Translations under genes and position numbers: made by a program
DNA from: Natrinema hispanicum
GTDB lineage: Archaea > Halobacteriota > Halobacteria > Halobacteriales > Natrialbaceae
Assembly: GCF_004217335.1 (NCBI RefSeq)
Contig: NZ_SHMP01000004.1
Location: forward strand, 620,001 to 684,000
Direction of reading: 5' to 3'
DNA: 64,000 nucleotides
The notes under the pieces: model-generated
Told to the model about the DNA's origin: nothing
Database searches by the model: none
Seen by the model: the letters and a program-made list of their open reading frames with translations, nothing else
Shown: positions 28,724 through 37,530 of the stretch, in pieces
Numbering within the stretch: the first letter of the stretch is position 1
How the letters are laid out: the number at the start of each line of letters is the position of its first letter

Positions 28724-29919
28724 TAGCTGAACATCTGCGAGATCTCTTCTCTCGTTTCGAGAACAATTGTTGGATCAAGGTCGAGTTCGTACTCGTAGTA
28801 CTGCCCCCCGCTAAGCCCTTGATTTCGTTCATTTCTAATCAAGAATCCAAGCATATGGAGATCAGATAAGTGATCTTGGATGCTTTTCAGCGTAGTAAGA
28901 GGTGTTGCACCGTAAGCATCCGCAACCTGCTCATACCCATCTTGGATCGTCTTCGACCGTGCTGGGACCTCTTTACGCTTCTCGAGCTTCGCGATCGTTT
29001 CCAAGATATACTGAGCGTGTTCGGTCTGGTCACGAATCCTGTTTCTCAGTCTCCCACGCTGGACAAGTGTACGTGCATCTTCAATGTGATCATCGCAGAC
29101 GATGTCGTCTCCTTGCTTCTCAGTCACCTCCGCACCAACACGGAGGAGATCGATTGCTTGCCGTGCATTTCCCATATCTTGAGCAGAAAGTGCGGCAGCT
29201 TTCGCGATTGCCGAATCGTCACAGGCACCGTCAATGAACGCTCTATCGGCACGGTGGTGAAGAATGGTTCTGAGTTCGCCAGCGTCGTACGAAGTGAACG
29301 AAATCTCTGTCTCCATGAGAGTATCCTTGACTTTCGAGGAGAGTGATTGACGGAATGTGTAGTTGTTGCTGATCCCGATAATCCCGACCAAAGCATCATC
29401 GATATAATTGTTTGATCGTGCTCGAGGAAGCTCATAGAGAAGTGTATTGACGTCATCCAAGTGATCAATTTCGTCAAAGACTATCAGATGCGTCCCGCCT
29501 AATCGATCGAGTTGTCGGTAGAGTTCGTCAAAGGCATCACCTGTTCCAAGACCACGCTTCGGAAATGGACTTGCATCCTCTGGAAGAAGGTTATTCACGA
29601 GACGACGGACAACCATGAACAGTGTCTTACCGTTACAATTGATATCATGAATATAGAGATCGTCCGCTTCATCTCGGTCTTCCACTTCTTCCTTTAGTTC
29701 ATCCATCATGTACTTCGTAACTGCCGTCTTTCCGAGCCCCGCCTTCCCATACAGGAAGATATTCTCAGGTTCACGCCCAAAGAGGACATCTTGAAGTGCA
29801 TGGCTGAATGCGTCTATCTCCTCGTCTCGCTCAAGGATTTCCTCTGGCTGGTAACTCTCATTGAGAACAGACTTGTCAGCGAAGATTGTGTCTGTTATAT
29901 CACTAAACGGTCCAGACAT
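28723..29919 (-). CDS. Orc1/Cdc6 replication initiator
   Basis: AAA+ initiator of 398 residues that binds origin repeats and loads MCM. Walker A is YGKAGLGKTAVTKYM (about residue 57), Walker B is HLIVFDEIDHLDD (about 149), sensor regions GIIGISNNYTFRQSL and ARQAIDLLRVGAE follow, and the C-terminal winged helix (ALKS-like TLKSIQDHLSDLHMLGF) binds DNA. It differs from the main chromosomal type in that its own short iterons sit at both gene ends, which points to a secondary replicon. The surrounding DNA is AT-richer than the flanking chromosome. Confidence 0.9.
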   Translation of the reverse strand: MSGPFSDITDTIFADKSVLNESYQPEEILERDEEIDAFSHALQDVLFGREPENIFLYGKAGLGKTAVTKYMMDELKEEVEDRDEADDLYIHDINCNGKTLFMVVRRLVNNLLPEDASPFPKRGLGTGDAFDELYRQLDRLGGTHLIVFDEIDHLDDVNTLLYELPRARSNNYIDDALVGIIGISNNYTFRQSLSSKVKDTLMETEISFTSYDAGELRTILHHRADRAFIDGACDDSAIAKAAALSAQDMGNARQAIDLLRVGAEVTEKQGDDIVCDDHIEDARTLVQRGRLRNRIRDQTEHAQYILETIAKLEKRKEVPARSKTIQDGYEQVADAYGATPLTTLKSIQDHLSDLHMLGFLIRNERNQGLSGGQYYEYELDLDPTIVLETREEISQMFS

Positions 29920-30341
29920 TCCTTATCAGGAGTCTTATCTAGGATATATTAAAGCCTTGCTTCGTTTGTTTCGTTTGCTCTGGTTGGTGATGACGACACG
30001 CCGTTAGCGCTTCTCTGAACCGCCTCTCTCCGTACTCGTGAGAGAAAGCACACGAAATCTACTCTCACTCTTCTACAGCAGTTGATTGAATACACACATG
30101 TAATAATTGTCATCTGCCCAAGCATCAGCGGTATATACTCCTTCATGTTTTCGAACGCTCTCAACACGCAAAATGTGCTCCTCACACACTAGCCGACAGC
30201 CAAGCCGATAGGCCCCTACTCGAATTTTTTGGAACGGTGAATTGGTTAACGGTTCGAGAAAGTTCGCAGTCTTACGCCATTCTGAGTAGACAACGTTATG
30301 GAGTTTGGAGATGATCCGCTCTTGCGTTTCTGGATCCAGCT
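29920..30341. other. Upstream of orc1/cdc6: promoter and possible origin DNA, no gene
   Basis: AT-rich for this genome, with ATATATTAAAGC near 29945 and AATAATTGTCATC near 30106. It contains the inverted iteron at 30044-30066. From about 30299 the sequence passes into a transposase remnant. The unwinding site could lie here, but I cannot place it. Confidence 0.4.
30044..30066 (-). repeat. Inverted single iteron upstream of orc1/cdc6
   Basis: Reverse complement GAGTAGATTTCGTGTGCTTT matches the downstream iteron core with one change (TAGA for TACA). It sits about 125 bases upstream of the initiator start, in opposite orientation to the downstream array. Confidence 0.65.
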
Positions 30342-30551
30342 ATGCAAATTCTTGGTGAAGTTTCGAAGCGGTGTAAGAATCAATGGATGCGGTGGTCAGA
30401 AGCGGGGTTAGAGTCGCTTCTCTGGTTGAATCTGATGCAGTATGCCGACCCCGAGCAGTTCGTGGCGTTCGCCGACGAACTGCTCGAGCGATCAGCCAAA
30501 ACAGCCATCACAATGGAGGTGTCAGTTGACGCTACCAGAGGCGAACTCTAG
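30342..30551 (+). pseudogene. Transposase C-terminal remnant
   Basis: The last 65 residues, KNQWMRWSEAGLESLLWLNL, YADPEQFVAFADELLER and KTAITMEVSV, look like the tail of a haloarchaeal transposase (ISH6-like by memory; not certain). No N-terminus or catalytic core is present upstream. Following bases 30552-30780 hold no gene and may be old insertion-sequence edge DNA. Confidence 0.4.
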
Positions 30552-30780
30552 ACGAGTTTGGGACGGGACCAAATTCTTGTGAACGCTGTCTCCCCATACT
30601 CGCTCACGGCTAATGCCGTCGCTCTTTGAGGACGGGGGCTTAGCGCCCTCTCTTTCAGCTAACCGCGAGGCCTTTCCAGAATCCAGCACCCTCTGGGTGG
30701 TTTAGAACTACTACCTTCGATATTTTCGTAGCTTTCGCACCTAACACGCATTACGATGGACAGCATATCTCTCTCCAACG

Positions 30781-30999
30781 ATGTCCATCGATCGAGAAAC
30801 GTTCGAGAACGCGAGCGAGGACGAACTCGAGAAACTCTCTATCTTCTTGAGGCGAGAGAATCCCGTCGTTCACGACGGGCGTGAATCGCCGCACGGTGGA
30901 TTTACGTATTCTGAAGCCGTATTGGGTGCTGACCGACGCAAAACAAGCCAGATAACTCCGAGTCAGCAGGGCAGAACCTTGACCCCCACTGCCGGATAG
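30781..30999 (+). pseudogene. Start of a haloarchaeal MarR-like gene cut by a mini IS element
   Basis: SIDRETFENASEDELEKLS is the start of a common haloarchaeal winged-helix protein family, which should continue with a helix-turn-helix domain. After residue 20 the frame enters a hairpin-flanked segment and ends within it. The rest of the gene is not found on the far side, so a deletion followed or accompanied the insertion. Confidence 0.5.
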
Positions 31000-31113
31000 G
31001 AGTAACGGCGGCGTGGCCCCGCCAGCACCCCGTCGGTGTGCAAACGTAAGTTCCCAACGCAACGGGCCTCGACTCGTGGGAAGCCTCGCCGTTTACGGCG
31101 AGGAGGAGGTCAC
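30841..31113. mobile_element. Short IS200/IS605-like element or remnant, no transposase
   Basis: Bounded by two perfect hairpins with unpaired loops: CCCGTCGTTCACGACGGG at 30862-30879 and CCTCGCCGTTTACGGCGAGG at 31084-31103, followed by the AGGAGGTCAC edge typical of haloarchaeal TnpB-type right ends. About 270 bases, without a tnpA or tnpB ORF, so it is a MITE-like or deleted copy. Confidence 0.5.
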
Positions 31114-31671
31114 ATCTGCTCGCCGCCGGAATTCGTCTTCGAGGACTGCGAGCATTTCGTCCAGGTGCTCCTCGGGGACGGTGGAAAACGCGCTCCGATA
31201 CATGTCTTCGGTAGCAGCCAGTTGCTCGTTGAGTACATCCTCAGGATCATCAGCGTCCTCCGCTCGAGCGATCGCCTCATCCCATATCTCTTTTCTCGGC
31301 AACCGCTCGAACTCTGCGTCGACGAGCAACCCGGGATCGAAGTGGAACTCCCGCATTTGTTCGGTCACGTCCCAGTCGCCAGTTGTGCGGTAGGTATACC
31401 GCTTGCGGACGTGCCACCGTGCAGGCGTCGGCATTCCTCTCTCATCTGGCGATGTCGCGGGGAACGGTCCCGACGGGTGACGCTCGACCCGGAAACTAAA
31501 CGACTCCTCGTCGATTGCCCACCAACTGCCTCGAGACTTGATCTTCTCGACTGTCAGTCCGTCCGGCAGCGGGACGTCGTTCCGTTCGAGAAACCAGATG
31601 ATGTCGTCACGGTCGTCGAAGTCCGATATGGACTCGTCGTGATCGGGATCGAACTCGGCCATAACAGCCAT
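31093..31671 (-). CDS. Hypothetical acidic protein
   Basis: Not recognised. 192 residues, from the ATG at 31671 or the better-looking MAEFDPDHDESISDFDD at 31662. It has charged, Trp-rich segments (GSWWAIDEESFSF, ARWHVRKRYTYRTTGDWDV) and no obvious motif. The final few residues, DVTSSSP, are coded by the edge of the IS-like element, so the true C-terminus was probably replaced by the insertion. It is divergent from the CcbP-like gene, whose ATG lies 65 bases away. Confidence 0.6.
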   Translation of the reverse strand: MAVMAEFDPDHDESISDFDDRDDIIWFLERNDVPLPDGLTVEKIKSRGSWWAIDEESFSFRVERHPSGPFPATSPDERGMPTPARWHVRKRYTYRTTGDWDVTEQMREFHFDPGLLVDAEFERLPRKEIWDEAIARAEDADDPEDVLNEQLAATEDMYRSAFSTVPEEHLDEMLAVLEDEFRRRADVTSSSP

Positions 31672-31735
31672 TCATGTGCCTCAAAGAAGGAAGCACCGAC
31701 GAACTCACGCCCCCTCGCCCCGTATCAGATGGGTG

Positions 31736-32104
31736 ATGAAACATGGCACTGACGCAGAACGGGACAAGCGCATTACCGATGAGGTGATCGTCGACGCCTA
31801 TGGTCCGGAGGAGCAGGCGCTCGGCTGGTATTATTATCTCGAAAGGAAGATGACTTTCCCAGTTGCGATGCGGTGCATCGAGGTGCAATCAGTTTCGCCG
31901 CTCGAGGAGGCCGAAGAGGTGCATGTGGTCGGTATGACCGATGAAGAGGACTGCATGTGCGAGATGTTCGTGCGAGTCGAGTGGATGGACCGAGAATTCG
32001 GTGTCCCGCTGATACAACTAGAAGTGGTTGATGCAGAGAGTGATACTCAGGAAGCAGTTGCAGATTGGCACTACTGGTTCGGAGATGGCGGTCGGCTGTG
32101 TTGA
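31736..32104 (+). CDS. CcbP-like calcium-binding family protein
   Basis: 122 residues with the pattern RITDEVIVDAYGPEEQALGW and YYYLERKMTFPVAMRC, which I recognise as the Ca-binding CcbP-type family first described in cyanobacteria; many acidic residues (EEAEEVHV, DEEDCMCEMF) could bind Ca ions. The start at 31736 is chosen because the upstream 20 codons are basic and non-haloarchaeal. Single gene; role here unknown. Confidence 0.6.
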   Translation: MKHGTDAERDKRITDEVIVDAYGPEEQALGWYYYLERKMTFPVAMRCIEVQSVSPLEEAEEVHVVGMTDEEDCMCEMFVRVEWMDREFGVPLIQLEVVDAESDTQEAVADWHYWFGDGGRLC

Positions 32105-32204
32105 AAACGAAGATACCCAAAACCGCCGAGCACGGTCGGTTGTGCCAACCAGCGGAACTATAATTTCGTTCCCGTCCCAATCGTGTATACGGGATACCAC
32201 GGCG

Positions 32205-32669
32205 ATGACTGAATCATCCGATTCGAACTACAAGAACTCAATTGCGACAGTGGAATCGCTGCCTGCCGGGGGTCTCAGTATGTCCCAAATTGACGCACTC
32301 AGTGGATCAGATGCAGCCGAGGTCGCAGCGCCACTCGTTATCGACACCACCTCATCCAGTGTCACCCACTTTGATCTCGTCTTCGATGATACCCACCACT
32401 GTCTGGGATGGAATCCGACGGACAATCAGTGGGAACAAATTCTCGTTGTGGTCGATAACGAGGATGAACTCGTCCTCGAGTCGGCGGCCACCGTATACGA
32501 AGCGGACTCTAAAGAGGTGAAGATCGGACTCGAACAGAGCAGGAATCCCGAACTCAAAGACATTGCCGAGTTCATCTGGAGGTACGTCGAGTACACTTAC
32601 CTAGAAACAGACGACCTGCATAATGTAATGGACGAGGCTCTGGAGGAACTATCGGTGGATGAGGAGTGA
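32205..32669 (+). CDS. Hypothetical protein
   Basis: 154 residues from the ATG at 32205, with no family I recognise. A Ser/Thr-rich N-terminus is followed by HFDLVFDDTHHCLGWNPTDN and a helical acidic tail (IWRYVEYTYLETDDLHNVMD). No membrane helix. It follows the CcbP-like gene by about 100 bases and is convergent with the zinc-finger protein gene downstream. Confidence 0.55.
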   Translation: MTESSDSNYKNSIATVESLPAGGLSMSQIDALSGSDAAEVAAPLVIDTTSSSVTHFDLVFDDTHHCLGWNPTDNQWEQILVVVDNEDELVLESAATVYEADSKEVKIGLEQSRNPELKDIAEFIWRYVEYTYLETDDLHNVMDEALEELSVDEE

Positions 32670-32682
32670 TCCGCTGTGACGG

Positions 32683-34038
32683 TTACCGTTCTTCGTCTGC
32701 GAACAGCTCTTCTTCAAACTCCGAGAACGGACTTGGATCGAGGTCCGGGAGCGTCCAATCTGCCGGAAGATCCTCGGTGACCCCTGTCTCATGAGCAAGC
32801 TGGCGAATCCGTTGTTTCACGTCCGGATCCAACGTGAATGTGTAGTCGATCTCCTCTTCCCACTCCCAGTACATCGGAACATGGGGGTTCAGGAAGTCCC
32901 GCTCTAGGTCTGCAACCGCTCCGAAGTAGTACCGTGCTGCACCAACCTCAAACGTCATTCGTTCGATAGTTCCGGTAAGAGTCTCGGACGTCACCAATTC
33001 TTCGAAAACATCAATTGCCGTGTGCTGGTCAGCATAGAACGCCGTTTTGAGCGTGATACTCGTCCACTTGTGCTCTGTGTCGGCCAGTGCGCGTAACTGG
33101 TCACCCACTGAATGGGCAGGATGACCGATCCCCCACCCGTAGGTGTACGATTCTTCGAACGCTACCGCAAATTCGTCCACGTACTCAGGAATCTCACCCA
33201 GGTACGCGAGTGCCTCCGCCGGGACCGAATCGAGTCCCTCGGAGAGGCGGGTCCGGACGAGAGAGCGCCCCACTGCGTTCGCAATCACGTGTGCAACCTC
33301 AGGAAGCCTGTCTTGTTCTCGCGGGTTATACGCGTCTACGAACTCAACGAGCACGTCCCAGCCGTTCGCTTGCGCTGCCGTATCCAGCCCCTCGGCAAGT
33401 GGCTCGTAGTATGCAAACAATATGTCGTGATGAGCATCGTCAGACCGTGATTCAGTCTGTATCGATGTTTTCGTCAGTGCCGTCTCGTACTCCGCGATTG
33501 CGCGATAGAGGGTCGACAGGTCGCCTTCTTTGGCTTCCTCGATGATGTCCGGGAGGTCACCCACGAGTGCTGGATATTCGGTCTCGACAGCCACTGAATC
33601 AGGAGCCGAATCAGCTGGTGACGATGAGTCAACTGGTGTATCGTCGGCGGGTTCGGGCGAACACTCATGGAGCCTGAAACGCGAGAGAGTCTCGAACGAC
33701 GCACCACAGTGGTCACATTCGTAGCTCATTGGTGGCTGTATGGCAACCTGGGAAGTAAGATTTTCCTGGTAGTGATTCGCTCGAGGTTCGATCGCGACGG
33801 CAGGTGAGAGAGCAAGGTCGCTGTAGGCTCTGGCATCGTCTTCGACGGAGTCACCAGCCATCGTCGCCTGTGCGAGAGTCTGCTGGTCGCGACTGGAGGG
33901 AGTCGCCCACTGACGGAGGTCGTGATAGCGATAGGCCTGCGATCGATACTCGTCGACGCGGTCATCCCACTCGGCGTAGGGAACACTGTCGGGGGCATCC
34001 TCGAGTAGCGGTGTTCCATCATCGAACGTCAGGCGCAT
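32683..34038 (-). CDS. Zinc-finger-containing hypothetical protein
   Basis: 451 residues. YECDHCGASFETLSRFRLHE (about residues 105-125) matches a C2H2/C2HC finger (C-x2-C-x12-H-x-C). A Ser/Asp/Pro-rich linker follows, then a mostly helical C-terminal domain (from VGDLPDIIEEAKEGD) with no recognised family. It may bind DNA through the finger. Its 5' region (34057-34132) carries a sequence nearly repeated upstream of the DUF234 ATPase gene. Confidence 0.65.
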   Translation of the reverse strand: MRLTFDDGTPLLEDAPDSVPYAEWDDRVDEYRSQAYRYHDLRQWATPSSRDQQTLAQATMAGDSVEDDARAYSDLALSPAVAIEPRANHYQENLTSQVAIQPPMSYECDHCGASFETLSRFRLHECSPEPADDTPVDSSSPADSAPDSVAVETEYPALVGDLPDIIEEAKEGDLSTLYRAIAEYETALTKTSIQTESRSDDAHHDILFAYYEPLAEGLDTAAQANGWDVLVEFVDAYNPREQDRLPEVAHVIANAVGRSLVRTRLSEGLDSVPAEALAYLGEIPEYVDEFAVAFEESYTYGWGIGHPAHSVGDQLRALADTEHKWTSITLKTAFYADQHTAIDVFEELVTSETLTGTIERMTFEVGAARYYFGAVADLERDFLNPHVPMYWEWEEEIDYTFTLDPDVKQRIRQLAHETGVTEDLPADWTLPDLDPSPFSEFEEELFADEER

Positions 34039-34056
34039 GCAACTACAATCGTCTAC

Positions 34057-34132
34057 GGTCGACGCCGTACTTGGGTTTGCTGGCTATCGCTCGCCTGTGT
34101 TCTAGACCATCAGTCATGCTGTGGGGGTGTTC
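34057..34132. repeat. Dispersed repeat copy A (matches 39361-39413)
   Basis: CCGTACTTGGGTTTGCTGGC plus TATCG, then after 23 extra bases GTCATGCTGTGGGGGTGTTC. The same blocks occur joined, without the 23 bases, at 39361-39413. Both copies lie just upstream of genes on the minus strand, so they may be shared regulatory DNA or remnants of the same element. Confidence 0.5.
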
Positions 34133-34248
34133 ACCAGCGTAATTAAATTGGACGTGTTCGGTACTCATGTATCTCGACAGTGAAGAGCGAGATGCGGTTC
34201 GGAGACCAGATGAGTAAGTTCCTACATGAGGGAGCACAAAGGGGACGT

Positions 34249-34806
34249 ATGACAATCTACAGGTTCAGAGTCCTGCTGTTGCCGAACCCACCACTGGAGT
34301 TTGAGCCCGAGACCGAAGTCTACCGCGAGATCGAGATTGGCGGGTCCAGCACCCTGGCGGATCTTCACGAGGCCATTTTCGACGCGTTCGACCGCTACGA
34401 TAGCCACGCCTACGAGTTTCTCACACGTGATGAACACGGGATCGCCACTCGGAGCTACGTCCATCCACAGTTGTACAGTGGGGGTGAGAGCTGGCAACCG
34501 ATGGATGACGATGAGATCGACCGGTTTCTCGAGCACGCGATCCCCGACAGCGAGCCCGAGGAAGCCAGAGAGCGATTCCGGGAACTCCGGAAACACCCAC
34601 CAGAAGAAGGCAACGCTGCTGAAACCACGATCGACGAACTCGAGCTCAATCAGTCACAGACGCTGTTCTACGAGTTTGACCTTGGTGACGGCTGGGAACA
34701 CCACATCAAAATCGAAGAGATCCGGGAGGGATCGCCCGATGACGATCCAGCCGTCGTCGAGAAACAGGGTGAGGCACCGCCGCAGTATCCCGGGCGAGAT
34801 CGGTGA
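34249..34806 (+). CDS. Plasmid pRiA4b ORF-3-like protein
   Basis: 185 residues with the family's layout: an N-terminal RVLLLPNPPLEFEPE strand, SSTLADLHEAIFDAFD, the middle SYVHPQLYSGG, and the C-terminal YEFDLGDGWEHHIKIEE. The last motif is the strongest pRiA4b ORF-3 marker. The family is common on plasmids and mobile DNA; its activity is unknown. I chose the ATG at 34249. It starts a three-gene run on this strand with the SWIM protein and a zinc-ribbon protein. Confidence 0.75.
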   Translation: MTIYRFRVLLLPNPPLEFEPETEVYREIEIGGSSTLADLHEAIFDAFDRYDSHAYEFLTRDEHGIATRSYVHPQLYSGGESWQPMDDDEIDRFLEHAIPDSEPEEARERFRELRKHPPEEGNAAETTIDELELNQSQTLFYEFDLGDGWEHHIKIEEIREGSPDDDPAVVEKQGEAPPQYPGRDR

Positions 34807-34890
34807 CGATGTCACGCAATGTCGCCCCAACGACGAGTGCGATCGACGAGACACGTTTCCAAGAGCAAATCCCATCCCCGCATCAGAAGC

Positions 34891-36705
34891 ATGAGTGACG
34901 AGCGATGGCCACCCGTCACAGAAGCAACGGTCAGAGACCTCGCCAGGTCAAGCTCCTACAATCGCGGCCAGTCCTACTATGAGCGCGGCGCAGTCGGTGA
35001 GGTAGTTCGCCGCGGGGAGACAGTCCGTGCCGACGTCGAGGGAAGCCAGTACCAGCCTTACACGGTCACGATTGAGTTCGACGATGCCGGCGTTGCGCAC
35101 ACAGAGTGTACCTGTCCCTACGACCTCGGCGGCATCTGCAAACACCGTGTGGCGGTCATGCTGACGTGTCTTCGCGATCCCGAGCGTGTCGACGACAGGC
35201 CACCTGTCTCGGAGTTGATCGAGGGAACGAGTCGTGAACGCCTCGAGGAATTGCTCGTCGAGCTCGCCGAAAACCGTCCGGAGATTGCCGAGTGGATCGA
35301 ATCCCGTCTCACGCCTGTGGATACGACCACTTCCGACACCGCTGTGTCGGTGAATATCGAGTCCATCCGCAAACGGACGAAACACGCATTGCCAAAGCCT
35401 GGTCAGCGAGGACACAGCGACGCCTATGCAGAGGCGGAGCGGATGGCGTCGGAACTGGACGACTTGATCGAGCAGGCACAGCAGGCACTGGACGCTGGTG
35501 ATGGTGAGACAGCGGTGGAGATTCTCGAGGCAGTCACGGAGGTGCTCGCGACCAACCGCTGGTATGGATTGCTCCCATACGACGTCACCGAACTCTACGA
35601 GACGTTGGGACTGCTTGGCGAGACGTTCGCAGAAGCGATGTTGATAGCCGAGTTGAGTGAGAGCGAGCGTGAACAGTGGGAACAGCGTCTCTCCGAGTGG
35701 GACGAGGAGATACGACGCTTTACCGGTAGACCGACGCTTGCTGTCGCCGCTGACGCAGCACGGGAAGGGTGGGATGACGACCGGCTCCAGCAAACTCTCG
35801 ACGGCTCTCTCACTGACGGGAAACTCGAGGTCGACGAACCGAAGTTCGTCGCTGGTCTCACCACAGTACGTCTCTCCGCTCTCGAACGGCAGGGGCGTAC
35901 TGACGAGTATCTCAATCTGTCCAGGGCAGCAGGCAAGACCCAGCTATATGCCGAGATGCTGGCACGGGAGGGCGAGATACAGGCAGCTGTCGACTGTGCA
36001 ACCGAGAACCTCTCGACGCCACAGTCGCTGCTGGAGATTGCACAGACACTGCGTGATACTGGCAACCTGATTGCTGCACTAGACGTTGCCGAACACGGAC
36101 TGACCGTCGATGGCTTCCGGAAAGCTAGGCTGGCAGAATGGCTCCGGGACCGGGCCGCAAGTCTGGGCAAGGAGGACCTCGCGCTTCGGGCTGCGATCGT
36201 TGCCTTCGAAGAGAGTCCATCGCCGAGTACGTACCAGGCCGTGGAAGAACTTGCAGACGACGAATGGGATTCCGTTCGAAGTGAACTTCTGGAGTCACTC
36301 CGGGAGCAAACTCCAGCGTCGGGACACGCAGCCGAAGTGTTCCTCGAGGAAGGCCTGTACGACGAAGCCGTTGGAGTTGCTGATCGCTCCGGCAGCTCCC
36401 GCGTGGTCAAAACCGTCGTCGAGGCGGTCACGGTGCACCGCCCCCAGTGGGTGATCCGGACGTGTAAATCGAACGCTGAGCCGATCGTCGAGCAGGGGAA
36501 ACACGACAGCTACGAGACAGCTGTCCGCTGGCTCAGATACGCGGGCGAAGCTGCCCGGGAAGCCAACAAACTCGACGAGTGGCGCGAGTACGTCGAGACG
36601 ATGCGTGACGAACACTACCAGAAGTACAAGCTGCGACCGATGCTGGACGACCTGCTGGAAGAGTTTCGTTCTCCGGTCGATAGCGAGGTGAGTTCGGATG
36701 GCTGA
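34891..36705 (+). CDS. SWIM zinc-finger protein
   Basis: 604 residues. The N-terminal SWIM finger is ECTCPYDLGGICKHRVAVML (CxC-xn-CxH, about residues 72-92), expected to bind zinc and possibly DNA or protein. A long helical repeat region follows with TPR-like alternation (ALDAGDGETAVEILEAV, ALDVAEHGLTVDGF, AVGVADRSG), suggesting a scaffold. The ATG at 34891 is used because the upstream codons are not typical. It overlaps the next gene's start by 8 bases. Partner genes suggest a mobile or defence-related cassette; function unknown. Confidence 0.75.
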   Translation: MSDERWPPVTEATVRDLARSSSYNRGQSYYERGAVGEVVRRGETVRADVEGSQYQPYTVTIEFDDAGVAHTECTCPYDLGGICKHRVAVMLTCLRDPERVDDRPPVSELIEGTSRERLEELLVELAENRPEIAEWIESRLTPVDTTTSDTAVSVNIESIRKRTKHALPKPGQRGHSDAYAEAERMASELDDLIEQAQQALDAGDGETAVEILEAVTEVLATNRWYGLLPYDVTELYETLGLLGETFAEAMLIAELSESEREQWEQRLSEWDEEIRRFTGRPTLAVAADAAREGWDDDRLQQTLDGSLTDGKLEVDEPKFVAGLTTVRLSALERQGRTDEYLNLSRAAGKTQLYAEMLAREGEIQAAVDCATENLSTPQSLLEIAQTLRDTGNLIAALDVAEHGLTVDGFRKARLAEWLRDRAASLGKEDLALRAAIVAFEESPSPSTYQAVEELADDEWDSVRSELLESLREQTPASGHAAEVFLEEGLYDEAVGVADRSGSSRVVKTVVEAVTVHRPQWVIRTCKSNAEPIVEQGKHDSYETAVRWLRYAGEAAREANKLDEWREYVETMRDEHYQKYKLRPMLDDLLEEFRSPVDSEVSSDG

Positions 36706-37528
36706 AATGGGATTGACACCGACAGATCGATGGCATCTGCTCGGCCGACATGACTGTCATCACCTCGACTCGACAGAGATTATCGAAACGAGAACCTTCG
36801 ACGAATTGGCCTTGACACATCCGGAGTGGGGAACCCTCGGTGTTCCGAGCGACGTTGGTGGTCCAGACGCGAGGTGGTGTAGCCACTGCAAGGGCACGAT
36901 CGAGGACATGCGATCCAGACGGTACGACGTTATCGTCTTCCTGAAGCGACAAGTACCGTATCGTGACGTCTCGTGGACGACGGTCGACTCGAACGACGAT
37001 TGTGCCTGGTGTGGCAAAGCCAGCAGTGCGACGCAGTACAACGACGACCTCGACGAAAGGGTCTGTCCAGCCTGTGCCCGGAAGTACAACAGTCCCAGCA
37101 TCGAGGTACGCACCCCGCCAGAAACAGACCGCCGGCAGGAAACGCCGAACAGTGAAGTCGACCCGATCCGGTGTACGTACTCCTCGGGCGAGGCAGAGTC
37201 ATCGGACCGCGAACAGGCGCGTCAGCGCGCTGCCGAGGAAGGACGGCCATACGTCGAAGTAAAGGTGAAACAGAAATACGCCGACGTTGTCTGCGATATT
37301 GGGGGAACTGGCCATCGATTCACTCCGACAGCGATCGGGGAGATCGAGGCTCTCCAGGCCGAACAACGAGAGAAAGCCGACGCTGACCAGAATCACAAAT
37401 CACACGTCGGGGCTGATATCCATCCAGCCGGGACACACGTGCAGACGAGGTCGCTGTTGCCTGACGAGGCGAAACGGCACTCAGCCGACCTCGCCGAGAT
37501 CGCTGCCGATCCAGAGAACTGGCAGTGA
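36698..37528 (+). CDS. Cysteine-rich hypothetical protein
   Basis: 276 residues with CxxC pairs: WCSHCKG (about residue 67), CAWCGKA and VCPACARKY (about 105-130), which could form one or two zinc sites; RHDCHHLDS adds a histidine cluster near the N-terminus. The C-terminal half is charged (AEEGRPYVEVKVKQKYADVV) and ends ADPENWQ. The start lies inside the SWIM gene's last 8 bases, so the two are translationally coupled. No family recognised. Confidence 0.6.
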   Translation: MAEMGLTPTDRWHLLGRHDCHHLDSTEIIETRTFDELALTHPEWGTLGVPSDVGGPDARWCSHCKGTIEDMRSRRYDVIVFLKRQVPYRDVSWTTVDSNDDCAWCGKASSATQYNDDLDERVCPACARKYNSPSIEVRTPPETDRRQETPNSEVDPIRCTYSSGEAESSDREQARQRAAEEGRPYVEVKVKQKYADVVCDIGGTGHRFTPTAIGEIEALQAEQREKADADQNHKSHVGADIHPAGTHVQTRSLLPDEAKRHSADLAEIAADPENWQ

Positions 37529-37530
37529 AC

